Part shown: positions 37,001 to 47,574 of the stretch, piece by piece
Numbering within the stretch: the first letter of the stretch is position 1
Layout: every line of letters begins with the position of its first letter
Source: Saturnia japonica
Taxonomy: Eukaryota; Arthropoda; Insecta; Lepidoptera; Saturniidae
NCBI GenBank assembly: GCA_033032175.1
Contig: CM065318.1
Location: 10,912,001-10,976,000 of the forward strand
Length of the DNA: 64,000 bases
Direction: 5' to 3'
The notes under the pieces: generated by a model
Told to the model about the DNA's origin: nothing
Databases searched by the model: none
The model's input: the letters and a program-made list of their open reading frames with translations, nothing else
Position numbers and translations under genes: made by a program

Positions 37001-37847
37001 TTTGTTGAATAAATTTCAAGATTGGTATAAATATATAACATACCTTAATATTTGTAAAATTCCTCGACGTTTGACTACTGAATTAATTAAAGAATGCAAG
37101 CTGGGTCTACACATGTTTTGCGATGCTAGTAAAGATGGATATGGAGCTTGTGTTTTTTTGAGGGCGCAGAAAAATAATAAAATATCAGTACAATTAGTAG
37201 CCGCGAAGGCTAGAGTATCACCACCAAAGAATATGACTATCCCCAGATTGGAGTTAACTGCTGCTTTGATAGGGACAAGATTACTTAAAAATGTACAAAA
37301 AAGTCTCCAGCTTACTGAGTATGATATATATTGCTGGTCAGATTCTTGTGTAGTTCTATACTGGATAAAAAGAGAACTAGCGTGGAACACATTTGTAGGA
37401 AACAGAGTAAAGGAAATTAGAGAAAATACTAATTCACATAATTGGCATCATATTCCAGGTCAGCAGAATTGGGCCGACATAGATTCCAGAGGATGCAATG
37501 CAAAAGTTCTCGCCGAAATGCATTGGTGGGAGGGTCCAGAGTGGTTGCACTTGGAACCTGATCAGTGGCCTAAGTCGGAGTTGCTGATTGAGGAAAAAGA
37601 GGCACATGTCGAACTTAAGAAAACTGTATGCAATATAAACATTAGTTTAAATGAGAGTATATTAAAACAATTGGAAAACTATTTCAGTAAATATACAAAG
37701 ATTGTAAGAACGTTGGCCTGGGTAATGAGATTTATATATAATATACGTAATAAAAATAATAAGAGGATTGGTGAAATAGCATACAGTGAATTTAACGAGG
37801 CTGAAAAGCATATAATAAAATTTATACAACATGAAAATATGAGTTGA
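34029..37847 (+). pseudogene. BEL/Pao gag-protease-RT-RNase H polyprotein, inactive
   Basis: A 1272-codon frame, starting 24 bases after the primer site. Order: gag-like region (LPPIELKKFDGNVKNWLSFW near residues 117-136), three zinc knuckles (C333-C336-H341-C346; C367-C370-H375-C380; C386-C389-H393-C398), aspartic protease (D450-N-G, where Ser or Thr is usual after the Asp), RT with the first catalytic Asp at D787 (ADIAKAF), and RNase H with D1032, E1075, D1105 and D1150. The RT motif that normally reads Tyr-Val-Asp-Asn/Asp reads YVYN, with Tyr at residue 866 (codon 36624-36626). Loss of this Asp should abolish polymerisation. The frame stops at 37845-37847, before the integrase, which continues in another frame. 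Antisense open frames over it are incidental. Confidence 0.9.
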
Positions 37848-38977
37848 TTGAAAAGAAGAGTGAAAGTCTGACACAGTTTTATGATAAAGAAGGAATATTA
37901 AGAGTTAAAACAAAATTGCTGCTATCAGATTTTCCTGAACAAATAAAAACTCCTTACCTACTTTTAGCGAATAATCCTATTGTGACTGCACTAGTGAGAC
38001 AAAGACATGTACAGCTACAACATGCAGGCACCAATCAGCTAATTGCAGACATCCGGTCTAGATTCTGGATAATAGGAATTCGTCGCCTAGTGAGATCAGT
38101 TATATCTAAATGCATCATATGTATAAGACATAGATCAAAACCAGTACAAGCACCGACTGCTCCATTACCTACAGAACGTGTAACATGTTCAGCACCGTTT
38201 CAAACAACAGGAGTTGATCTCGCTGGACCTCTTTATTTGAAAAATGGAGAGAAATGCTGGATTGTGCTTTACACTTGTGCTGTCTATCGTGCAGTACATC
38301 TAGAATTGACTAAGTCCTTGTTCACAGAATCATTTATAATGACATTAAGGAGATTTATAGCACGACGTGGTCGCATCGACACGCTTATGTCAGACCAAGG
38401 CACTAATTTTCAAGGAATTAAACATCTACTTACCTTGTTAGATTGGGATGAAATCCAAAGACGCTCGATGATAGAACGCATAACGTGGAAAATGAATGTA
38501 CCTTCTGCTGCTTGGTGGGGAGGGTATTGGGAGCGTCTGATAAGAATAATGAAAGATTTACTGCGTCGTGTCTTAGGAAAATCATCTGTATCATACGATG
38601 AGCTTCAAACTATTCTTTGTGACTGTGAAGCCACAATGAATGGCCGTCCATTGACATATGTTAACAACGATAAAGCTGAAGCATTGGATCCATTGACACC
38701 AGCACATTTCATACAGCCTTTGAGCAACACAGATGTAACTGATATTGATCAGATTGACGCAAAAGGCATGAATAAACGTCTAAGATACTTACAAAATCTT
38801 CGAGAGCAATTTAGACATAGATTCAAGACTGAATATTTAACAATGTTAGTGCAAAGAGGAAGAGAAAAGGCTGATAGTCTGAAAGTAGGAGATATTGTTT
38901 TAATTGAAACCGGAGATAAAAGGATAGTGGCCATTAGGATTAATCGAAGAAATTTACCCTGGAAGAGATGGTATTAG
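37844..38977 (+). pseudogene. BEL/Pao integrase, out of frame with gag-pol
   Basis: Continuation of the polyprotein in the -1 frame. The H2C2 zinc motif is intact (His codons 38006 and 38021, Cys codons 38111 and 38120). The DDE core is also intact: Asp in GVDLAGP (38216-38218), Asp in MSDQGTNF (38393-38395), Glu in GGYWERL (38531-38533), spacing D-58-D-45-E. The frame has no ATG at its start; the overlap with the upstream frame is only 37835-37847 and contains no X-XXY-YYZ slip site, so a single-base indel is more likely than programmed frameshifting. The C-terminal region breaks off at 38975-38977, where a second frameshift has occurred. Confidence 0.88.
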
Positions 38978-39236
38978 CAGATCTGCACGCGTGAGAACAT
39001 CTGTAGGGTACAAGGTTCGTCCTTTTCAAAGACTGTACAAACTAGAAATCACATGTACTGATTTTAGTTTTTTGAAGACAGATTCTGATGATCAAAATAG
39101 CCCAACAGGTAATGATAGTTTATTAAACTCTAATTCAGCAGATCAACAAAGATCAATGAGTCCTGAGAAACCACAGTTGAAGACTCGCAGCGGTAGGGTG
39201 GTAAAACTGCCAAGTGAGTATAAGTTATATGTTTAA
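38958..39236 (+). pseudogene. BEL/Pao polyprotein C-terminus, second frameshift
   Basis: The reading resumes in the original gag-pol frame with GRDGISRSARVRTS from about 38961. This is the conserved tail after the integrase core in Pao-type elements, including the VRPFQRLYKLE block. It ends at TAA-type termination after RSGRVVKLPSEYKLYV at 39236. The usual Trp-Pro-Leu-Gly stretch just upstream is missing, so some bases have probably been lost there as well as the frame being shifted. Confidence 0.8.
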
Positions 39237-39500
39237 ATTCTTTATTCTAAACTGTCTTTTATAGCAATCTCCATATTTAGTTTATTTTTTGTTACTAATT
39301 ATCTGTCAGACAAATATGATACATTATATTAATTTATAATTGTAAAACTATTATTATAATTAATAATGGCAATGGTTGTAATTTTTTCATATTGTGATAG
39401 AGCTTCGAGGAAAGTTGTAAATTGTTAAATTTTTATATAATATAATTGTACTTCAGTAATATAACATTCGGATATATACTTTGTTTCGGTGTGCGGAGGA
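39237..39500 (+). other. BEL/Pao 3' untranslated region and polypurine tract
   Basis: AT-rich non-coding segment between the end of the polyprotein and the 3' LTR. The last ten bases before the LTR, GTGCGGAGGA (39491-39500), form the purine-rich tract expected to prime plus-strand synthesis. It is short and includes T and C, so it is a weak example. Confidence 0.6.
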
Positions 39501-39653
39501 TGTTGTGAAATCCGAATGTATTCGTTTTTTGAAGTGGTTGCGTTGGCAACAGTTGTTGTTAGAAAAATAAAGAGAATTGAAAAACATGTGAATCCTCGTT
39601 AATATTTTAATCCTTAATTTAAATAAATAGAACCGTAGCGTAATAATATTACA
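39501..39653 (+). repeat. 3' LTR of BEL/Pao element
   Basis: Same 153-bp sequence as the 5' LTR apart from one base. It is followed directly by the ACTAC target duplication at 39654-39658. Confidence 0.95.
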
Positions 39654-39658
39654 ACTAC

Positions 39659-40270
39659 ATACCATACAGACATATACATTATATTACATATTATTATATT
39701 ACATTACGGACACATATATAATACTTATTACATACAATACATAAAAACACAATACATATAATCATAAATCACATATTGTATATAAAATAAATTATATATA
39801 TTAAACATGACAAGCAACAGTCAAAACCATCATGGAAAATAGTTTATGGTTAATCAGAGGAAATGTAAAATTATTTTTAAATTCTAAGTACATCCTCAGT
39901 TGTTTTGTATGTCAGGATACTTAGCCAGCCCATAAGTTTCCTTCTTGCTTCGTAAAGCAAACATACCTTAATTGGACATAGGCTTTGCACCCTATTGTAA
40001 ATATAGGGGCCAATGAACGGGCCAAACCTTTGCGCAAAGGTTGTACCTACCCACCAAGGGAACTAACTCTCTTAGGGAATACACGACGTTGTGATATTTC
40101 GCTGTGTTCTGGTAAGAAAACCACCTTCCCATGTTCTTTATGGACGATTTGTAGTATGAACAGTTGTCTCACACTAAGAACTCTGCTTTCTTTGTACACC
40201 TCCGTGGTTTGGTATCTATAAGGCTTCCGCAGCATGATTTTGATTATTGAGCGCCATTTCGACTGCAATT
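39659..40270 (-). pseudogene. Antisense LINE remnant (RT C-terminal region)
   Basis: On the minus strand, 40047-40268 reads RKPYRYQTTEVYKESRVLS followed by VRQLFILQ and later HEISQRR-like text. This resembles the C-terminal end of a Jockey/CR1-type LINE reverse transcriptase (KPYRYPT.xLY.E..VL.VRQLFI). Nothing more upstream is readable, so it is 5' truncated. The remaining DNA to 39659 would be its 3' untranslated region, interrupted by the BEL element. Family level is inferred from the motif only. Confidence 0.55.
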
Positions 40271-40629
40271 AAATTAGTTTTAGCGGCACTGTCCCAACTT
40301 GTGATATATTATGAAATCAAAGATTGACAAAGAGCAAAGTGTATGATTTTTAGGGTGGCAACGCATGCTGCAGAACATAATTGCCTCATAACACCCACCA
40401 CTCTTCTCAACCGCCGAGCCTGTACTTCTATATGGTTCTTGAATGACCGGTGCTAGTCTTTTTGAACACCTAGGTACTTTATAAGTGTATTTCTGCATAA
40501 TTTATCACAATCATAATAGTCAGTAAGCCTAGCACATGTGTGTATTCTGATGTCGGGAAGTCTAGGTGGGGTTGAAGCTAAATGTCTTATGAAAATTTAC
40601 GTAAGTTGTTTTTTTTTTGTATCAATCTA
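40271..40629. other. Unassigned DNA, possibly more LINE remnant
   Basis: May continue the antisense LINE on its 5' side, but frames are broken and no motif is clear. Nothing else was identified. Confidence 0.3.
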
Positions 40630-40975
40630 TACATATAAAAGGCTTTGTCCTGAATGAGTAACTGACGGATCAACGCACAGACTAAACCGCTAATCGTAGA
40701 GACCTGAAACTTAGAGAGTGTGTTCTTTGTATAACGTAGGCATCCGATAAGAAAGAATTTTCCGAAATTCTACCCCTAAGGGGGTGAAAGGGGGGGGGGG
40801 AAGTTTGTATGGGACAATGTGATTGCTTGGTCCAATCTACTTCAAATTTTGCATAAACCTTTTTTAACAGAATTGATGGAAGATGTGTTTTGTTATATTG
40901 AAATTCATGCCCTAACGTAGTTAAAACGGGATAGAAAGGTATTTTGGTGGTGATTTGCTTCGAAGTTGTTATCAA
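40630..40975 (+). mobile_element. Helitron-like family H3, 5' part
   Basis: Begins TCTATACATATAAAAGGC, a Helitron-style 5' TC start, then AACTGACGGATCAACGCACA, the CGTAGAGACCTGAAA block and CCCCTAAGGGGGTGAAA. These correspond to 54450-54746, which has TAACTGACTGATG, AACGCACAACCCAAACTACC and CCCCTAAAGTGGTGAAA. A run of 11 G lies at 40790-40800. The 3' hairpin and CTAG are absent. Confidence 0.55.
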
Positions 40976-41535
40976 TACTCCTTAGTGCTTTTGATTTAAA
41001 TTACATTTAAATGGTGAGTATTTGAATAATAGCATTTCGTAAAACTTTAACTAAACTGTTAGTGTACCCATATATCCCAAGTGCTTTACCATTTTTTAGT
41101 TTAATAATCAGTTTCATAACTTCTACGTTGTCATTTTGTGTTAGGAAAAAGGATCCATAGGAGGTTTTTTGATTGATTGATTTTAATTAAGTTTTCTAAG
41201 CTCTTTTCATCTGTATTTATGTCATGGAGAATTTTAGTAGCAAGCTCATTTACATCACATGTAAAATGATCATTGCACATATTTAGTGATTGCTGACTAT
41301 CTTTGGCATTTTTAAGTTTTAAGAGAGACACAGAATCCTTGTTTACTTTATTAATATCGCAGATATTTTTTATAGTTATTTATAGTTAATATTTTAACGG
41401 TTACTTTTATTAATTTCAAGTTCCATATTTTAATAACATATTTTTATTTTTTTGAATAGGATTCTTATGTTGAAGTTAACAGGAATATAACTACCTAACT
41501 TCTTCATAGTCTTTAGAATCAAGCCAAGTAGGACT
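40976..41535. other. AT-rich DNA, nothing identified
   Basis: No gene or repeat end was recognised. Confidence 0.35.
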
Positions 41536-41690
41536 ACTTGAGGCAACCCGATTGGTGGAACACCACCCTACAGAAGATAACCCAGTGTTGTATTCCTGCA
41601 GTGAGTTGGGTTTCCAGAGGTCCTTGGGGTAGGGATGTTCAAAGTCGACAACGTGCTAATGATACCTATTGTATTGCATAATAGACTTCT
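41536..41690 (-). repeat. Repeat family A copy (reverse, partial)
   Basis: Contains GGCAACCCGATTGGTGGAA, the TAACCCAGTGTTGTATTCCTGCAGTGAG block and GGTTTCCAGAGGTCCTTGGGG, the reverse of the 3' half of 2978-3205. The head is lost. Confidence 0.6.
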
Positions 41691-42470
41691 ATACTAATTT
41701 CTTAAGAATTCGTCCAGCCGATTGTGTTGATGGGCAACATTCAAACAAATGTACTTTTACACTGATAGTATGGATAATTGGATATACATTAATTTAAATA
41801 GATTATTAATATTTGTTCATGTATAAATAGAAAGTTTATAGAAATGCTGTAGGAAAAGAAGTTTCTTTTAAAAAATTTCAGTATTCGCCATCATCGAAAA
41901 CAACTCCAAAGGAATTTAATTTGGAAGTCACAAAGTTCAAATAAAAGACAGTGATTTATAATTAAAAGAGTTTTAAAGATTTATCGCATTGTTTGATATA
42001 ATTTTCTTTGAAATGTTCAACGGTTTACACTGTGGTTTTAAATTAATAATAATTACTTGAATGTTTTCTATCCACAGAGGTCCATGTATTATTTTAATTG
42101 ATCTATGTATTGTAAGCCTTTAACTTTAAATAAATCATTAATTTGTACTGTTTGTTTGTTTAGGATCGACGATAAGTTTATTCTGCCTAAAATAACGTAT
42201 AGGTATAGCTGACGGATTAGATAAGTACACATAATATTATGTTGATATATCGTTCAGCCTGACAGGTGACTCAACTAGAGTAAAAACAGGTAAGGAAATT
42301 CGTCGGCATTATCGTAGGCGGAACGATGACGTAAATTCGTATCATTAAATAGTTTTTATTTATAAATGAAAACCAGTTTATTTCTAATTCATTTCTACAC
42401 AACTTACACACAACATTATAAAGCAAAGTTACGTGTGTAGGACTTGGAACTTGACAATTGCATCCAACTG
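41691..42470. other. AT-rich DNA, nothing identified
   Basis: No supported feature. Confidence 0.35.
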
Positions 42471-42479
42471 GATCGCGAA

Positions 42480-42740
42480 AACTACAGACCAGGTGTGTGA
42501 CATAAGCCATAATGGCATGTTTAGGCGTGTAGCATTCCGGGATCAATCGGTGTATATCCAGTAATATAGGTGGTAGGGATCGTTTCTGGATCAGCTGTTG
42601 AGAGGCTTCCAATCAGGCATGATAGTGACAACCGGCGATGCTAATCTCTCGGTGGTCGCATTTGTTACTGGATTATACTATTCTTACCATCAGGCACAGT
42701 GCCGTCACTTTGTTGTATTATCATAGAATAAAGGTAATAT
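42480..42740 (+). repeat. Repeat family C copy
   Basis: Shares GCATTCCGGGATCAA, TCTGGATCAGCTGTTGAGAGG, CAGGCATGATAGTGA, TCTCTCGGTGGTCGC and ACCATCAGGCACAGT.CCGTCAC with the copy at 12490-12810. The A tail is poor. The minus-strand open frame 42271-42612 overlaps it by chance. Confidence 0.55.
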
Positions 42741-43735
42741 ATTAATGTAGTTACCGAAAACTATCAACGCAGCAATAATTACACATCTAAATAATTAATT
42801 ATACAACGTTGCGCTACAATGCCGACATTAAGTAAACACACGGGTTGGGCTATAGTCGTACAAGTTCGTACGCGACCATCGTATGTGACAGACGTTGGTG
42901 GGGACGAGGTAGCACGACATTACGTCACTACAGTATACTAAAGTGAACAGTATGTTGTCTCGGTAGAGTTCTTGAAATAAATACCTACCATAGCCGCTCA
43001 GTAGATAAACACGCACTAGGGCTGCTCTCTGACTATGTTTTTTGAGTTACTTAGTTGCACATTAGATAGGGTTATGTTAAATTGTCATTATTATCTTTTC
43101 ACCAAAATATATTACTCCAAAATTTGTAAGTTATTATTTAAATTATTTCTATTTGAGATTTATTTATAGTTTGAAAAGTTATTGCGAGTTAGTAAGAAGG
43201 GAAAGTACAATTGTTTAATTTAAATTTTAGTAAATCAAAAACAATTGTAATTTGTAGCATGTAGGTAATAAAGTATTTCGTCTTAGTTATAAATAGCGTA
43301 ATCGCGACTATTGTGTATTGAAGTTTACCTAGATTTCGATGCGGCCGTTTGTATGAAGACAATATACTGTTTACTTTAGTATATTGTGACTGCGCGCCTA
43401 GGTCACGCAATCGCCACGTTTCCTTTCCCCGCCACATTACCTGCCTCCGTTATCGCCATTAGTACTACGCTCCCGCCAATGTTAGTCAGAAACATATGAC
43501 GGTCGCGCACGAACTTGAACGACTATAGTGGTATATCGGAGTGTGGAATGTGGGACAGACAGCGCTGTGCTCTGACCACGGTGGTAGGAGGGAACCTCTT
43601 ACTGCCAAGTGTGGTTATAGCCATGCTCTACAGTGAGAGGTCATGGATTGCAATGACGCATTAACTACGCGTTCAGCGATGTATTTTTTTACCATGGAGA
43701 AGTGGAGATAATAATCGTAAATGACAATAGCCCAA
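42741..43735. other. Unassigned DNA, partly GC-richer
   Basis: From about 43390 the sequence becomes less AT-rich (for example GTGACTGCGCGCCTAGG), leading into the GC-rich block at 43740-44030. No gene was identified. Confidence 0.3.
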
Positions 43736-44032
43736 GCCAAGGCTCGGCGACTTTGGCACCATTGCGTGCATGTTGTCCACGCTTTTGCGGCTAAGTGCCA
43801 TAAGCGGTAGCCCCCAAGCTACAGTGAAGATACAAAAGCCGTCAGAGGCTCTAGTTTCTAGGGCAGTAACGCGTAGTGACAGTTCTGCGAGGACGTTATC
43901 TCGCAGAAGGCGGCCGCGAAGAGGGCTCGGGTTTGCTCACTTGCTTCCACCGCCGTAGTCGAACCAAGGGAGACGGGTCGGTGAGCCCCTATTCCCATTG
44001 CACAGGTTCGGCTGACGGGGAGACAGTTAGGG
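43736..44032 (+). other. GC-rich block of unknown origin
   Basis: An unusually GC-rich stretch for this window, with two overlapping open frames (43770-43958 and 43876-44058), neither with a recognised motif. The first encodes an Arg/Ser-rich segment (RSDSSARTLSRRRRPRRG). It abuts the 45-bp minisatellite. It could be an exon, the 5' region of a retroelement or foreign DNA; nothing in the sequence decides. Confidence 0.35.
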
Positions 44033-44348
44033 CCTCACGTTCTATGCGTCTTGAATGAATATGCCTTTTTATTTATAGCCTCATGTTCTATGCGTCTTCA
44101 ATGAATATGTCTTTTATTTATAGCCTCACGTTCTATGCGTCTTCAATAAATATGTCTTTTATTTATAGCCTCACGTTCTATGCGTCTTGGATGAATATGT
44201 CTTTTATTTATAGCCTCACGTTCTATGCGTCTTCAATAAATATGTCTTTTATTTATATAGCCTCACGTTCTATGCGTCTTCAATGAATATGTCTTTTATT
44301 TATAGTCTCACATTTTATGGATCTTCAATGAATATGTATTTTATTATT
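44033..44348 (+). repeat. 45-bp minisatellite, about 7 units
   Basis: Seven tandem units of 45-47 bp, each opening CCTCACGTTCTATGCGTCTT and closing with a CTTTTATTTATAG-type stretch. The first and last units are the most diverged; the inner ones differ by only a few bases, for example TTCAATAAA versus TTGGATGAA. Most units are exactly 45 bp, so one frame stays open across the array and reads a repeated FYASS.NMSFIYSLT peptide. No evidence that it is translated. Confidence 0.9.
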
Positions 44349-44862
44349 TTTACACCTTTAAAGCTTCCCTCGCTCAGGGGATGATTTTTCTAAAAGTGAA
44401 TCGCAAAAACATATCGAAACAACATACGAACCCCTTTTAATAACCTTGTATTTTTCCTTCCATTTTTCACTCAGACTAAAGTTGCCTCCTTCTTTCCTTT
44501 TTAGAGGTTTATTTTTAACTCAAAGAGACGCCCCTAGTTATTGAAACAGTATTTATAAGAAGGGCTTAAAATATTCAAGATTCTATCGAATTGCTCTTAC
44601 ACAAAATTCTATGTAATATATATTATTTATTTGTTGTATAACATTTAACATATAAATTAAGTTTATGGTTTACAACATTAGTGAAGTATGTTTCAAGTAG
44701 ATTAACTTTTTTTCGTATATTCATCATTTTCAATATTTTCTATATGAAACAAGTCTACAATGCGGCAAGCAACGAAACAACGGTACCAGCCATAACAACA
44801 ACCCAGAGAAGAGTTACAAGATTGTATTATTACTACTAACCTTTTTAATGAAAATATTATAA
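44349..44862. other. Unassigned DNA
   Basis: No recognisable feature. Confidence 0.35.
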
Positions 44863-44945
44863 ATTAGCTGTGCCCGCGGCTGCACTCGCGTGAACTACAG
44901 AATTTTTATTTAAGAAGATAGCGTGCAATTTTTTTTATAAGAACC
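44863..44945 (-). mobile_element. Helitron-like family H1, terminal fragment
   Basis: Starts TTAGCTGTGCCCGCGGCTG, then CTCGCGTGAACTACAGAAT, the reverse complement of the H1 3' terminus. Similarity fades within about 80 bp. Confidence 0.5.
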
Positions 44946-45676
44946 AAGTATCTTAAAGTTGTAAAACAACATTTTTTCATCAAAAACTATCCGGTAGTTT
45001 TTTAATTAAAAAAATTTCATTGATAAACGAATAAGAGTCTACTTACAATCACTTCACTGTTTTATTCATAAGATTTATTGTCCCTTTATGTGCTATGTTT
45101 ATTATTAGTAATATACAACCGTGTTCAGATTACCTAGAAAGTATTAACACATACTCAGAATAAAGCAAAGTAAGCGAGCGGTGCATACTATTTTTGTTAT
45201 TTGCATTATTCTATTATAACTCGACTTATAAAAGAGCAAGATGAATCAACGATGAAAGAGTATGTACATAATATAACGAAAGTACGTGACCACTTCAATT
45301 AAATATGAAATTTTCATTGCCTTTATAATACAGAATTCTTGAGAGAACTGATTTAGAATTTTATTCTTGTTTACATATTTGAAAATAATATCTTGTTTAT
45401 TCGAGGATGCTTTTATTCACTGTCGTTTATATTACATAATTTTTGGTTGAAATAAAATCTTACGAGGACATATTATACAAAAGGAAAGTAAATGATCTTC
45501 ACTTCCAAGGATGATGCTACCGCAGAGATGATTTACTATCCCCTGTCTCTTTTACCATGCTTATGGAGTACAATGGAATCCTTGAAATAGCTGTATATAC
45601 TTTGCAGCGCTACAAACAAGTTTCGTTATTTTTGTTTATCAGGGTAAGCACGTAGAAGATGTCTTCTGTTTGGGTA
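44946..45676. other. AT-rich DNA, nothing identified
   Basis: No supported feature. Confidence 0.35.
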
Positions 45677-45985
45677 TTGTTTTTTTAATGTTAATGATTT
45701 AGCATTATGGTCACAATCTCACCTGATCTTAAGTGACGATTTGGCCCAAGGTAGTAGCACGAACACCTTAGTGGAAGTGCAGCTGCTGGAACATACCTGT
45801 TGGTACTTGGTGACAGATTTTCAACACGAGGGTGGTAGCTAGCTAGACGGGTATTACAAAAAGTCCTATTATCATGTTATGGTTTCATCACGATGGTTTC
45901 CTTCACCGAAAGTTCAAGCTAATTGGAGGTATTCGAACTGACGTCAACGATCTGAGCCATCATTGCTTTAAAAAATAAAAATTGG
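45677..45985 (-). repeat. tRNA-derived SINE, family B, clearest promoter
   Basis: On the minus strand the head reads GATGGCTCAGATCG, a good A box (TGGCTCAG, plus-strand 45952-45959), followed by the B box GTTCGAATACC (45928-45938). The body matches 31553-31815, including CACAATCTCACCTGATCTTAAG, GTGACGATTTGGCCCAAGG and AGTGCAGCTGCTGGAA (plus-strand reading). The T run near 45679-45686 is a possible A tail. This copy gives the best evidence that family B derives from a tRNA. Confidence 0.75.
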
Positions 45986-47199
45986 TTGGTTATTAAACAC
46001 TTATATTCCTTCATGTCATCATACTATTGTACAGTCTTTTGTTGAACAACTTGTTTTTTAGAGCACGTGCAGTTAAGAGCTGTTTTAGTAAAAATTAGAT
46101 TATTCTGTTTTCTTACTTCTTTTGGCGTGTTTAGTACAGGGTATAACGGAGATCTGCAGCGCATCATGTGACTAAAGTGCGACTTCATTATAATATGATA
46201 TAGTATGATGATAATAAAGGGAATGACAATAATTTTAATTCATTTAACTGTCTTTCGACGTGACAACGTCTTATAATACGATGGAGCCGGCTGCACGCAC
46301 GAAAAAACATGACTCATGCGGCGTTACCTCGATCTGAGGCGTTTGTAGTTATTTTTGTTTTGTTACGCTAAAGTACATAATACCTTAATGCACGTGCGTG
46401 CGTACTGTAATATGATATTATTTCATTACGTTGATAATTATAAAGTTTTTTCTATTTAATTGAATAATTTAACTCTTGATTTTGCATGCAGCCCCCTAAA
46501 ATCGATGTCTTACTCTCAGAACCACTACAATAATATCCCGAAACAATAATACGTCGTATAAAGAAGTCATATAATAACTAATTATTTTTTATTATATCCA
46601 TTATTAAATCCATAGCAAGGAAATAAAATAACCCCTTTTTAAGCCTTAATGGTCCCGTATCCTATAACGCTCGTTATCTCGACGCTTGTGGCGATTCAGA
46701 AATAATAGCCAAGTTATTTATGTCACACTCAAGTTTTTTCAATTTTTATATTAATCAAGACAGAGCATCAAGCTGATTTTTTAACTGAAAATGAGAAAAA
46801 CTGTAGTAAGTATAATTAAACTTTAAAATGATCCTGGTAACTAGTATTGCAAGTTGTAAAAATAAAACGAAAAATTCTTAGTGAGATAACAAGTTTAAAA
46901 AAAAAATTGCACATTCGGTTAAGTTGGTGTCCACTGTGCAGTTTAAGCTAGGAATAGTTTAATCTTTTGGAAGCGTTTCCAGGTAATGAAACTGGAAGTA
47001 ACTAAGCGATCACATGAAACCTTTACTACCACCGCTATCTTTTTAATATTTGGGTAGACCGGTGGTGTAAAGATAGTACTAATTTTATAGACTAATAAAA
47101 ACAATATTGTTAGAGTGGAAATATGTTTCAAATTTTGGACCTATTTTTTAGTGTAGGTACATATTATGCATACTAATAATAATGCATATAATCGATACC
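45986..47199. other. Unassigned AT-rich DNA
   Basis: No gene found. A GC-richer patch with several CpGs at about 46255-46410 is unexplained. Confidence 0.35.
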
Positions 47200-47482
47200 A
47201 TATTATAAAGAGGAAAGATTTGATTTTTTGTTTTGTTTTTTTTTTTCTTGTAACGGATAAACTCAAAAACAACTGGAATGATTTTAAAAATTATTTCACC
47301 AATATAAAGCTATAGTATCAGCGAGTAACATAGGCTATACTGTAATTTGAAAAAAATATTTATTCCTCATAAAAATGTCGATAGTTTTACACAAATTATT
47401 AAAATTGCGTACACGGACCTGCGTTGGCGATGTCTGTTGTATAAAATGAACACGGATGAAACCGTGGGGCACAGCTAGTTTA
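47200..47482 (+). mobile_element. Helitron-like family H2, 3' half
   Basis: Near twin of 22895-23165: ATAAAGAGGAAAGATTTGA, AAAACTCAAAAA-type words, ACCAATATAAAGCTATAGTATCA, CATAAAAATGTCGATAGTTTTACAC, the GATGAAACCGTGGGG hairpin and CACAGCTAGT. Both copies begin at the same place, so this may be a real short subfamily. Confidence 0.7.
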
Positions 47483-47574
47483 TATAATAATGCAGGGGGC
47501 CTTTTGATAATTTGGAATTATGTGAAGCACAATATAATAAAATATATACTTGTTTTTGTTATTTAAACAATTAA

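Larger units (their letters stand above)
33832..39658 (+). mobile_element. BEL/Pao LTR retrotransposon, full-length but inactivated
   Basis: Two 153-bp LTRs (33837-33989 and 39501-39653), each TG...CA, flank an internal region with gag, aspartic protease, reverse transcriptase, RNase H and integrase in the BEL/Pao order. A 5-bp direct repeat, ACTAC, borders the element (33832-33836 and 39654-39658). The LTRs differ at one position only, in the AATTGA.AAACATG region (G in the left, A in the right). The coding region is split by two frameshifts and the RT active site is changed, so this copy cannot produce working enzymes. The insertion itself looks recent. Confidence 0.95.

Noticed and set aside
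37835..37847. Programmed ribosomal frameshift between RNase H and integrase
   Set aside because: No slippery heptamer in the short overlap, a second unrelated frameshift downstream and a mutated RT active site all point to decay.
40790..40800. G-run as a G-quadruplex or regulatory site
   Set aside because: It is one homopolymer run inside a Helitron-like repeat, without the four spaced G tracts of a quadruplex; a simple slippage expansion is enough.
44033..44348. CRISPR array
   Set aside because: The units are directly joined with no unique spacers and the host is a eukaryote; it is a minisatellite.
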